From an uncultured Bacilli bacterium (GTDB taxonomy: Bacteria; Bacillota_I; Bacilli_A; RF39; UBA660), in the NCBI GenBank assembly GCA_910578745.1, contig CAJTSN010000035.1, forward strand, positions 3,741-18,102: DNA of 14,362 nt, read 5' to 3'. Both the position numbers and the translations under genes were made by a program. Position 1 is the stretch's first letter. Every line of letters starts with the position of its first letter. The notes below the pieces were generated by a model. That model did no database searches and was not told the DNA's origin. It worked only from the letters and a program-made list of their open reading frames with translations. Shown here one piece after another: positions 1-6,911 of this stretch.

Positions 1-205
1 ATGAAATCTATAAACCATTTTTATTTCGACTTTTATAAAAAATTTGTCATAATTGTTCTTATCTATTCCTTTTCTTTTTAAAATTTTTTTCCTTACATTT
101 CTTATTGTTTTATTTTTTATATTCTTATAATTTCTCTTGTCTATTTTAAATTTATAGAAAAATGCAATTTATTTTCTATAAATAGGCCTTTTTTCCACAT
201 TTCAT
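1..205. other. AT-rich intergenic leader upstream of rpmB
   Basis: No gene is supported here. An ATG at position 1 opens a frame of only 26 codons with no visible ribosome binding site. The one ordered element is an 11-bp perfect inverted repeat, TTTATAGAAAA at 151-161 and TTTTCTATAAA at 172-182, with a 10-nt spacer. Its right arm runs into CTATAAATAGG (176-186), one of three similar palindromes in the window. It could be a protein-binding site or a weak terminator for something to the left; the sequence does not decide. Confidence 0.5.
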
Positions 206-234
206 TTGACATCTTGTAAAGAATATGGTAAATT
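206..234 (+). promoter_or_regulatory. Sigma-A-type promoter of rpmB
   Basis: The -35 box is TTGACA (206-211, perfect match). A 17-bp spacer separates it from the -10 box TAAATT (229-234, 4 of 6 matches). It lies 36 bp before the rpmB start codon, leaving a leader of about 30 nt that carries the AGGAGG site. The perfect -35 and ideal spacing support the call despite the imperfect -10. Confidence 0.65.
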
Positions 235-270
235 AAAAAGGCATGGAAAATACGTATAAGGAGGCAAAGT

Positions 271-477
271 ATGGCTACAAAACTAACAACAAAAAAAGCT
301 TTGTTCGGGAATAGAAGATCGCACTCATGTAAAGCAACGAGACATGCACAAAAACCTAACTTACAAAAAGTGACATTAGAAAATGGGGAAACAATTATTT
401 TAAGTGCTAGAGAACTTAGAACACTAAAAAAAGCTTCAAGTAACAAAGTTGCAGCTGAAACAGAAATGGCTGCATAA
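271..477 (+). CDS. rpmB: 50S ribosomal protein L28 (bL28)
   Basis: This 68-residue basic protein of the large ribosomal subunit matches bL28 along its length. The N-terminus begins MATKLTTKKALFGNRRSHS, followed by the ATRHAQKPNLQKV stretch. The C-terminal half has the family's ARELRTLKK segment. The length is normal for a Firmicutes L28, which runs to about 60-65 residues, plus a short Ala/Glu-rich tail. The start is well supported: AGGAGG sits 6 nt upstream of the ATG. The gene is monocistronic, with its own promoter (206-234), and ends directly in an intrinsic terminator whose stem begins inside the stop codon. It converges with the BrkB-family gene. It is shown without the zinc-ribbon Cys quartet found in some L28 forms (a single Cys). 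Confidence 0.97.
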   Translation: MATKLTTKKALFGNRRSHSCKATRHAQKPNLQKVTLENGETIILSARELRTLKKASSNKVAAETEMAA

Positions 478-502
478 AAAAAGACCTAAAAAGTCTTTTT
501 TT
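476..502. terminator. Bidirectional intrinsic terminator between rpmB and the BrkB-family gene
   Basis: AAAAAAAGAC (476-485) pairs with GTCTTTTTTT (493-502) across a 7-nt loop. A-tracts and T-tracts on both sides give U-runs on either strand. It terminates rpmB on the plus strand and is the first terminator-like hairpin downstream of the convergent BrkB-family gene on the minus strand. The GC core is only three pairs. Confidence 0.75.
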
Positions 503-617
503 ATGTTGCATATTTAGGAAATAATACTTGTTAGTTCATCTAAAACTACCCCATGTACTACATATTTGTAGTCTGTTAAATACACAAGCAACCATTGTGT
601 ACCTTTTTAGTATAACC

Positions 618-1484
618 TTACTTTTCTAATTTATTCTTATCCATTTTAGAAGAACTCACATTCATCGCAATTCCTAATACTAAAATATAAGAAACAAAAT
701 AAATCCACATCATTAGAACAATCAAATTGGAAAGTCCTCCATAAAAAACACTATAGTTTGCCATATTATTGGCATAATACGCATAGAAAACGGTCGTAAC
801 CGTCCACCCAACGGTTGTAAATAAAGCGCCCCTCGTTACATTTTTGCTTCCTATTTTTTTATCAGGAGCAATTGTATACAACAGTTTAATCAAAACAAAA
901 GAAACAAGCATGATAATCGGCCATTTTAAAAAAATAAAGCTTCCATAAATACTTGAACGAATCGATGCAAAAATGGAAAAAGATAAAATCCATTTCATTA
1001 AAATATTTCCATAAACTAAAAAGACAAGAATAAAAATGAATTGAAAAATTAAAAGAATCGTTAAAAAGAAAGCTTTAATTCTTCTTTTTATATAGGAGTC
1101 TTGTGGAATATCATAAAGTGTATTCGATGCAATAATAATAGAATGTGCTCCATTCGAAGCAGTAACAAAGCCAAGAAGTAAATAAATGACTAAAGAACCC
1201 GTCGGTGGATTTCCTCCCTCAAAAAACATTTCAAGAATTTTAAACAAATCATTAGGCAGCATGTGCTCAAAATCATTCAAAAAAGAGAGCAATGGAATAG
1301 AAAAGCGAGACGCTAAAAGAGCAATTAAAGTAATGATTGGTGCGAAAGATAGAACGAGAAAAAAAGCCAAATTTCCGGGTAAAATACGCATAGCAGGACG
1401 TGCAGAAATCTCTAAAAAACTTTCTAAAAATTGTTTTAATAATTGATATACTTTTGTCATTTCACCTTTTACTTTTTCTCTCAT
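618..1484 (-). CDS. YihY/virulence factor BrkB family membrane protein
   Basis: This 288-residue polytopic inner-membrane protein has about six predicted membrane segments, near residues 38-60, 96-116, 136-160, 184-205, 217-238 and 248-274. Family hallmarks are visible: LPGNLAFF near 35-42, a long central hydrophobic pair, FTTVGWTVTTVFYAYYANN near 222-240, then SVFYGGLSNLIVLMMWIYF near 245-263. Length is typical for YihY/BrkB (about 280-320). The biochemical role of this family is not settled; it was once named as ribonuclease BN, which was wrong for the E. coli homologue. The chosen ATG has GGTGA four bases upstream. An in-frame ATG eight codons later (1460) is a weaker alternative. The gene stands alone, behind the terminator of the sensor operon and with a TATAAT 20 bp before its start. 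Confidence 0.9.
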   Translation of the reverse strand: MREKVKGEMTKVYQLLKQFLESFLEISARPAMRILPGNLAFFLVLSFAPIITLIALLASRFSIPLLSFLNDFEHMLPNDLFKILEMFFEGGNPPTGSLVIYLLLGFVTASNGAHSIIIASNTLYDIPQDSYIKRRIKAFFLTILLIFQFIFILVFLVYGNILMKWILSFSIFASIRSSIYGSFIFLKWPIIMLVSFVLIKLLYTIAPDKKIGSKNVTRGALFTTVGWTVTTVFYAYYANNMANYSVFYGGLSNLIVLMMWIYFVSYILVLGIAMNVSSSKMDKNKLEK

Positions 1485-1503
1485 AGCATCACCATTATTT
1501 ATT

Positions 1504-1509
1504 ATTATA
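1504..1509 (-). promoter_or_regulatory. Probable -10 box for the BrkB-family gene
   Basis: A perfect TATAAT on the minus strand lies 19 bp upstream of the start codon, just after the upstream operon's terminator. No good -35 box is present at 16-18 bp, where the sequence is T-rich. The call rests on the -10 and on the need for a separate promoter behind a terminator. Confidence 0.4.
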
Positions 1510-1520
1510 CATAATTATTG

Positions 1521-1552
1521 AAAAAAAAGTAAATGTTTCATCTACTTTTTTT
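1521..1552 (-). terminator. Intrinsic terminator of the sensor operon
   Basis: On the minus strand AAAAAAAGTA pairs with TACTTTTTTT, with an inner ATG/CAT pairing around a three-base loop, giving a long hairpin followed by a T-run. The stem overlaps the stop codon of the GGDEF-like gene. It could act on both strands, but no gene approaches from the left on the plus strand. Confidence 0.8.
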
Positions 1553-3590
1553 AATTTTGTGCTTCTTCTTTGTTATTACGCATATCAAGTGTTGCTTCAT
1601 TAATTGCATCATCTATCGTTTTAATGGCATCATTAATCATACTATATCCAAGAGCTGCACCAAAACCATGGGATATTTCTTTTAATTCTTTTGTTAATTT
1701 TCGAATGTAAGCAACAATTTGTTTTTCATCATATGCCACTAAATAAATTAAAAATTCATTTCCATCGGTACGAATAATTTCACTATTTTCTACTTGATTT
1801 TTAATTAAGACATTTGCGGCCTCAATAATAACTTTGTCTCCTTCTTCATGACCATAATTATCATTAACATACGCTATATTATTTAAGTCAATTATGATGA
1901 TTGTCTGTGGATAGATCTCACTATTATCCCAATGTTTCATACTATCATTTAAAAAGTTTCTATTTTTTAAACAAGTAAGTTGATCAATATATTTTATCTT
2001 TTCTTCTTTCCGTACTTTTTTAATCTTGTTATGAGATGGCTTCTTCTTAGAAAGTAAAATGATTACAGCGACTAAACCTAAGATAAGTAAACCAAAAGAG
2101 GCATAGATGGCAAAAGCCGAATCATCTATCGATAAAAACATCTTGTATGTCACTTGATTCGCATATTGTTTTTCATTAATAAAACTAATATAAAAATTAA
2201 AGAATTGATTAAATATTTTATTATCATGAATATCTCGACATACATACGTATATCCATCTTCTAAATTATAAGTGTAATCTACCTTATAATCTACAAGTTC
2301 TCCTCTTACATAAATATCATAAGTCCTTTTATCTAAGACAAGAATACTATCTTCTTTCGTATTTTCTAATAAATCTTCCATATTTCCAAATGTTTTTACA
2401 GAAATATCATAATTCGATAAAGTAGAAGCTATTTTAGAATCTTCTAACGTATTCACTGTTTTTGAAATTAAAGAAGCCAATGAATTGATTGTGATATTAT
2501 TATTCATATGAGAAATAACGACGACAGGCTCATCAAAAACATCGACGGTTTCTTGTACATCAAGAGCATAATTTTTATTAGAAGATATATTTAAGAAAAA
2601 ATCAACTTTATTTTCATTAAATGCATTCACTAAACCAGATAAACTCTTATATTCAGAAAAAGTAATTTCAATATCAGACATTTTTGAAAAGTTTTTGATA
2701 ATTTCACTATTGATTCCAATTAAGTTGCCTTTATCTAAAGCATCATAAGGTGCATGAGATACAAAACCATATGTATATCGTTTGCCTCTAAAAAGGGCTA
2801 TATCACTTTCATAGATCTCCTTAAATGTAAAATAGTTTGTCGCAAAATGCTTATTAAAAATATCTGTATATTTTTCTTTTGTCCACTTTGTAAAATACTT
2901 TTTTAAAATCGTATTTAACTTCTTATTATCTCCAAGACGTAAAACATATTCATTGACCATCTCTGTAAGATTATAAGAAATGTAATAATTCTCATTTTGT
3001 AAAATTTTATCAATATATAGCGTTTTTGGAAGTAAAATTCCCTGTACTTTATCCGTTTCAAAAGCCTGCATTAAGCTAGAAATATCTCTAAATTCTTGTA
3101 GGGAAATCCCCCCATTTTCTCTTAAATACTGATGAGACGCATCCATATTTTGATCAAGCACACCAACAGTCATAACTGGAATCTCACTTAAATGTGTATA
3201 TTTTACGTTTTCTTTTGTAATTAAAGCATAATTATCTTCATAAACTAAAATATCCTCATCCTCTTTTTTATCTTTCTTGATAAAAGCATAAGCACTCGTT
3301 GGTTCATTGACTAAATTATAAGACAGCTTATTAAATTCTAACCCTGTTGCGCCTTCTACATCGCTAAGAAAATCAAAAAATAATCCTCCACCTTCATAAC
3401 TGAAAATAGGAACATTTGTAGGAAGAGAAATATCAATAATATTATTCTTATTGTTCTCAATCCATTCTTTTTCGGCTATCGTTAAAGTGGTATTTTTATC
3501 TTCTCTTACAAAATAATAATAGAGTCCCCCACCTATAACACACATCAAAAAAATGATAAAGCTTATTATAAATACCTTTTTTTTACTCAT
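1551..3590 (-). CDS. Membrane sensor: two solute-binding-like domains plus degenerate GGDEF domain
   Basis: This 679-residue membrane protein has a signal-anchor helix (about 5-27) and two consecutive regions resembling family-3 solute-binding domains (about 33-255 and 268-480). A second membrane helix follows (about 491-513), then a cytoplasmic GGDEF-type domain (about 534-672). The GGDEF part keeps the DxLTxLxNR entry motif (536-544), the metal-binding Asp568, and N576/D577 with H581 and D585. However, the signature reads DGNEF (609-613) instead of GGDEF, so the acidic third residue needed for cyclase catalysis is Asn. No RxxD inhibitory site precedes it. It may be an inactive, nucleotide-binding or ligand-gated receptor rather than a diguanylate cyclase; this is inference. 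AGGTGA overlapping the upstream gene's stop codon places the start, 9 bp downstream of that gene, so the two are coupled. Confidence 0.85.
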   Translation of the reverse strand: MSKKKVFIISFIIFLMCVIGGGLYYYFVREDKNTTLTIAEKEWIENNKNNIIDISLPTNVPIFSYEGGGLFFDFLSDVEGATGLEFNKLSYNLVNEPTSAYAFIKKDKKEDEDILVYEDNYALITKENVKYTHLSEIPVMTVGVLDQNMDASHQYLRENGGISLQEFRDISSLMQAFETDKVQGILLPKTLYIDKILQNENYYISYNLTEMVNEYVLRLGDNKKLNTILKKYFTKWTKEKYTDIFNKHFATNYFTFKEIYESDIALFRGKRYTYGFVSHAPYDALDKGNLIGINSEIIKNFSKMSDIEITFSEYKSLSGLVNAFNENKVDFFLNISSNKNYALDVQETVDVFDEPVVVISHMNNNITINSLASLISKTVNTLEDSKIASTLSNYDISVKTFGNMEDLLENTKEDSILVLDKRTYDIYVRGELVDYKVDYTYNLEDGYTYVCRDIHDNKIFNQFFNFYISFINEKQYANQVTYKMFLSIDDSAFAIYASFGLLILGLVAVIILLSKKKPSHNKIKKVRKEEKIKYIDQLTCLKNRNFLNDSMKHWDNSEIYPQTIIIIDLNNIAYVNDNYGHEEGDKVIIEAANVLIKNQVENSEIIRTDGNEFLIYLVAYDEKQIVAYIRKLTKELKEISHGFGAALGYSMINDAIKTIDDAINEATLDMRNNKEEAQN

Positions 3591-3599
3591 TTACATCAC

Positions 3600-4055
3600 C
3601 TAATTATTACTCCATTCAATTGCTTCTTTTCCTGCTCTTACATATCCAATAATTGAATAACCCTCTTCTTCTTTTATTTCTTTTGTCATTACAAAAATTT
3701 GAATATCATAATTTTTTCTTTCTTCTTCTGAAAAATAAGAAAGTACCTTATCTCCATGTTCTTTTGCCTTTCCTTTATCTAAATCTTTGTCAACCGTAAA
3801 CATCACATTGATCAATTTTCCATTTATATTTGTTGTCACCTTCTCTACATGTTCCAACTCTTTTAATTCTGATTCTAATTTCTTAATCGTATGATCATTA
3901 ATTTTAAGGTTTTCAATCGGTTTTAAACGATCACCATATTTATCGTTTCCATAAGAAAAAAATAATTTATAAGTCAAAATACCACCTGCAAAAAGCATAA
4001 GTAAAAAAAGAACAAGTGTTACCACCATAAATTTATGCTCTTTTATAAATTCCAT
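3600..4055 (-). CDS. Small membrane-anchored protein of unknown function, first gene of the sensor operon
   Basis: This 151-residue protein is not assigned to a named family. It has one N-terminal membrane helix (about 9-33), a short polar linker, and an outside domain of roughly 110 residues. That domain alternates predicted helix (ELKELEHVEKV, about 63-73) and strand (INGKLINVMFTVD, about 77-89), then helix (about 95-114) and strand (YDIQIFVMTK, 116-125), suggesting a small alpha/beta fold. The C-terminus ends GYVRAGKEAIEWSNN. GGAGG lies 9 bases before the ATG; a closer ATG gives only a five-codon frame. It is 9 bp from the two-receptor GGDEF-like gene and shares its promoter. A partner or regulator role for that sensor is inferred from position only. 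Confidence 0.8.
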   Translation of the reverse strand: MEFIKEHKFMVVTLVLFLLMLFAGGILTYKLFFSYGNDKYGDRLKPIENLKINDHTIKKLESELKELEHVEKVTTNINGKLINVMFTVDKDLDKGKAKEHGDKVLSYFSEEERKNYDIQIFVMTKEIKEEEGYSIIGYVRAGKEAIEWSNN

Positions 4056-4077
4056 TTCATCAGTCCTCCATATGTTT

Positions 4078-4106
4078 ATTATACTATAATTCTATTTTTT
4101 TTTCAA
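4078..4106 (-). promoter_or_regulatory. Near-consensus sigma-A promoter of the sensor operon
   Basis: On the minus strand the -35 is TTGAAA (4106-4101, 5 of 6), the spacer is 17 bp and the -10 is TATAAT (4083-4078, perfect). Transcription would start about 15-18 bases before the first start codon, leaving a very short leader with the GGAGG site. There is no room for a structured leader. Confidence 0.8.
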
Positions 4107-4852
4107 ATTTATATTTATCCTATCATCAAAAAGATTTTTCTCAAATGTGAATTATTTTTTTCATGGATTAAAATGAACGCGATACCACAATTTCATAATA
4201 TATATTGAAACTTTAAACAAGTTGAGGCATCGTGCTAGTTGAAATTGTTAGCAATAGTAGAGAGTAAGTATATTAAAGCAAAGAAACTTGATTTCCAACA
4301 AAGTTTGAATTCCTACAAAACTATTGAAAAACGGAACTGAACCTCAAAAGTTGGACAGTTTATTAATCGTTTCTAATTAGAGGATTGTAACCTGTTATTA
4401 CATGAACTTTCATTCTATAATATTGTTTGTACAAGCTTCATAATTAGAATATTCTCTTAATTTGCGTCCAAAGAAAATACGAGCCAATTTGTTTACTATA
4501 AGTGGAAAATGATCGACAATGTCACTCATTTTTGCGAGCGATTTATTTTCTCTTTTCTTATATTCGAAATAGAGCAGCCTACAAATAAAAATATTCACAT
4601 AAATTACTAGTCGTAAACTACAAAGAGTTATTTTACAATAAAAAAGAAAATATTCAACTTTGTGTATTGAATATTCCTATATCAATTATCCTATTTTTAA
4701 GGGCATAAGTAAAATTTTTCTTTTATTTTCAAAGGAAAAGCGGGCACTTTCGATTTTTGAAATCTATAATGTCCACTTTCTTCTAGTTTAACGAATGATA
4801 AAAGAAAATTCTTTTGTTATTACTCATTTAACATAGAATATATAGTATAAAC
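4107..4852. other. Gene-poor stretch with possible insertion-sequence debris
   Basis: About 750 bp without a supportable gene. A 62-codon minus-strand frame (4410-4598) has no ribosome binding site or recognised family and is not called. TGAACCTCAAAAGTTGGACAG (4338-4358 on the plus strand, 21 bp) resembles the terminal repeat style of IS3/IS150-group elements. Near the right end, GGGCACTTTC (4742-4751) and GTCCACTTTC (4771-4780) form a direct repeat 29 bp apart, a layout seen at IS21-type ends. No transposase remnant was recognised. The best reading is worn mobile-element residue or plain spacer. Confidence 0.4.
4638..4675 (-). terminator. Possible intrinsic terminator downstream of the ord-like gene
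   Basis: On the minus strand AATATTCAA (4675-4667) and TTGAATATT (4657-4649) form a perfect 9-bp stem with a 9-base loop, followed by a T-rich tract. It lies about 180 bp past the stop codon of the dehydrogenase gene, farther than usual, and has only two GC pairs. Confidence 0.4.
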
Positions 4853-5902
4853 TTATTTTAAATAATCAAGCTCCCCCATTTGTGAAGTAGGTATAAACCC
4901 AGCATCACTTCTCAAAACATCAGGAATACGATTTATAATCGTAGCACAAGTAAGTTCAACCGTTTGTGGTCTTTCAATAACCATGGTTGTTTCTGGTTCT
5001 CCAACAATCGTCCAAACATTTCGGTCACAGTCTGTATCTGCATATACTTTTCCAATACATTCCGTCTCTAAGGTGATTCCCTCTTCTGTTTCTGTTGTTA
5101 CAATCGCACTCATTCCTGTTGCCATACCAGCTTTAATATCCATTTGTAAAGTATCCGAATGAATATCTTGCGTATGCGTCATAGGCACGCATTTTTGTGT
5201 TTGTTTTAAAACATGTAATCCTAATTTATCACATAGCCATCCATTGACATTCCACATATAAGAAGGCATAAATGTTCCTGACTCGATTTGACTTTGCCTT
5301 TCTTCTTCCGAAATATTATCGTTCTTAGCGATTTTTTCTTCAAACTCTTCTAATGTAAGACCTGCTCCATGGGCTTCTGCTAAAGCGATGCCATAATCTT
5401 CTACATTATAAGAAGAACTTCCTTTGATCTTAGTCACATGAGCACTCGTTCCTACTAAAGTTGTAATCAAATTTCCCCAGTAAGCATCTTGATAACCACT
5501 TCCTGTAATAGTACAATTGTTTTTCTTTGCAAGTTCATCAATTTCTCTTGTAATACCCGGATTTGAATTCATTGGATAAAAGGCTTCTTCACAAGTAGTA
5601 ATTGCACTAATACCCAGTTTTGCGCATAATAATAAGGCTTCTTTTACATCTTCGATTAAGCTCATCGTTGTTACAATAACAATGTCTGGATTTACCTCTT
5701 GTAACAGTTCTTCTGCTTCTTCATTTGAGGTAATCGTAATTCCAGTTTCCTCACATTCGATAATCTCTGCAATATCATGACCTATAATCTCGGGATTTGA
5801 ATCAATAGCGCCAACTACAATTCCCCCCTTTTCTCTTACATAACGCATAATATATTTGCTCATTTTCCCACAACCATATTGTACGACTTTTATATCTTTC
5901 AT
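4853..5902 (-). CDS. ord: 2,4-diaminopentanoate dehydrogenase-like NAD(P)-dependent oxidoreductase
   Basis: This 349-residue soluble dehydrogenase of the DapB-like Rossmann group most resembles 2,4-diaminopentanoate dehydrogenase (Ord), which oxidatively deaminates 2,4-diaminopentanoate in clostridial ornithine fermentation. The N-terminus has the nucleotide-binding turn VVQYGCGKMSKY (6-17) and an acidic residue after the second strand (AIDSNP, Asp34), which suggests NAD preference. TCEEAFYP (103-110), TGSGYQDAYWGNL (133-145) and SSSYNVEDYGIALAEAHGAG (about 162-181) are features I associate with Ord. AGGTAGGT precedes the ATG. The gene is monocistronic with its own promoter. None of the usual partners (oraS/oraE aminomutase, ortA/ortB thiolase, ornithine racemase) is in the window, so the substrate here is uncertain. 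A related amine dehydrogenase is the alternative. Confidence 0.75.
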   Translation of the reverse strand: MKDIKVVQYGCGKMSKYIMRYVREKGGIVVGAIDSNPEIIGHDIAEIIECEETGITITSNEEAEELLQEVNPDIVIVTTMSLIEDVKEALLLCAKLGISAITTCEEAFYPMNSNPGITREIDELAKKNNCTITGSGYQDAYWGNLITTLVGTSAHVTKIKGSSSYNVEDYGIALAEAHGAGLTLEEFEEKIAKNDNISEEERQSQIESGTFMPSYMWNVNGWLCDKLGLHVLKQTQKCVPMTHTQDIHSDTLQMDIKAGMATGMSAIVTTETEEGITLETECIGKVYADTDCDRNVWTIVGEPETTMVIERPQTVELTCATIINRIPDVLRSDAGFIPTSQMGELDYLK

Positions 5903-5916
5903 AATTTACCTACCTT

Positions 5917-5950
5917 TCCTATTTATAGGATACCATAATTTTTTTTGCAA
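5917..5950 (-). promoter_or_regulatory. Promoter of the ord-like gene with overlapping palindrome
   Basis: On the minus strand TTGCAA (5950-5945), a 17-bp spacer and TATAAA (5927-5922) form a promoter. The -10 lies inside TCCTATTTATAGGA (5917-5930), a perfect 6-bp-armed palindrome. A protein bound there would block the promoter, so an operator is plausible. Two near-identical palindromes occur at 175-186 and 11359-11370. Confidence 0.6.
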
Positions 5951-5986
5951 ATACAAGAATTGTTGTAATAACTTTTTTCTAAATCT

Positions 5987-6013
5987 AAAAAAAGTGTAAA
6001 CCTACACTTTTTT
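5987..6013 (-). terminator. Intrinsic terminator after ftsX
   Basis: On the minus strand AAAAAAGTGTA pairs with TACACTTTTTT around a GGTT loop (11-bp stem), followed by T residues. The stem starts within the ftsX stop codon. It closes the prfB-to-ftsX block and isolates the ord-like gene, which has its own promoter. Confidence 0.8.
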
Positions 6014-6911
6014 ATGACTTCAAATATTTTTTTACAGCACGCAAACTTCCAAACATACCTACGAGAATTCCTATCAAAATAAGTACACCAGAGACTTTAA
6101 AAACAAATGGCTGTGGTTCAATTAATGTAATTAGATTCGAAAATAATTTTCCACCAAATTTATTATAAATGACTGTATATCCATAAGTTGTTATTAAAAT
6201 AGGAAGAATAGAACCTAGAAAACCTAGAAGTAATCCCTCAAACACAAATGGAATTTTAATATTAATATTCGAAGCTCCAACAAGTCGCATAATTTCAATT
6301 TCTCTTCTTCTTGAGAAGATAGTGATTTTAATTGTATTTGCAATCAAGAAGGCCGTTACAACGACAAGAGCAAGTACAACAATATAACTTCCTTGTCTTA
6401 CTAAGTCAAAAATAGATACTAACTGTTCTATCATTCCCTCTCCATATTTAACTGTGCCAACGCCCTCTAATGCCCCTACTTCCTTGGCTGTATCCCCAAT
6501 GAAGTCCACATTTTTCACCTTTAATAAATACGTATCTTGTAAAGGGTTTTCCTCCTCTGTCCATCCACTCATAATATTTTTATAGGTCTCAGATTCATTC
6601 ATCATTTTTTCTTGAATCTCACTTTTTGATTCATAAGAAATTGTGTCCACATTTTGTATTTTTTCAATAGCGGTTCTTAAACTTTCTTTTTCCTCATCTT
6701 TAATTTTATTCTCTAAAAAAACAACGATTGTAGCATTTTTTTCTACCTTATCCGTAAAATTATTTACATTAAATGTCAAAATTAAAGATAGAGAAACAAC
6801 AATTAGAGTAATGGTAATACAAGTAATTGATGCCAGTGATAAAGAAAAATTTCTAAATACACTTTTAAAAGCGTCTCTTATATTTCGACTAAGAATTCTT
6901 ACTGCTTTCAT
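6012..6911 (-). CDS. ftsX: Cell division ABC transporter permease-like protein FtsX
   Basis: FtsX is the membrane half of the FtsEX complex, which couples cytoplasmic ATP hydrolysis to activation of peptidoglycan hydrolases outside the cell during growth and division. The 299 residues show the family layout: cytoplasmic N-terminus, TM1 (about 24-48), a large outside loop (about 49-172), TM2 (173-197), TM3 (222-247) and TM4 (270-293). The conserved ANTIKITIFSRRREIEIMRL segment follows TM2. I chose the ATG at 6911 because AAAGGA lies about 10 bases upstream and the protein then begins MKAVRILSRNIRDAF, as in other Gram-positive FtsX. An in-frame ATG at 6932 would add seven residues but lacks a good binding site. 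It overlaps the ftsE end by 23 bp, so translation is coupled. The usual partner hydrolase (PcsB or CwlO type) is not in view. Confidence 0.94.
   Translation of the reverse strand: MKAVRILSRNIRDAFKSVFRNFSLSLASITCITITLIVVSLSLILTFNVNNFTDKVEKNATIVVFLENKIKDEEKESLRTAIEKIQNVDTISYESKSEIQEKMMNESETYKNIMSGWTEEENPLQDTYLLKVKNVDFIGDTAKEVGALEGVGTVKYGEGMIEQLVSIFDLVRQGSYIVVLALVVVTAFLIANTIKITIFSRRREIEIMRLVGASNINIKIPFVFEGLLLGFLGSILPILITTYGYTVIYNKFGGKLFSNLITLIEPQPFVFKVSGVLILIGILVGMFGSLRAVKKYLKS

Noticed and set aside
141..446. 101-codon minus-strand frame over rpmB
   Set aside because: It lies antisense to a confidently identified ribosomal protein gene, lacks a binding site and resembles no family.
1551..3590. 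Calling this gene an active diguanylate cyclase
   Set aside because: The signature is DGNEF, so the acidic catalytic residue is missing; activity cannot be assumed.
4410..4598. 62-codon minus-strand frame in the gene-poor stretch
   Set aside because: No ribosome binding site, no recognised motif and no operon partner; kept only as part of the intergenic note.
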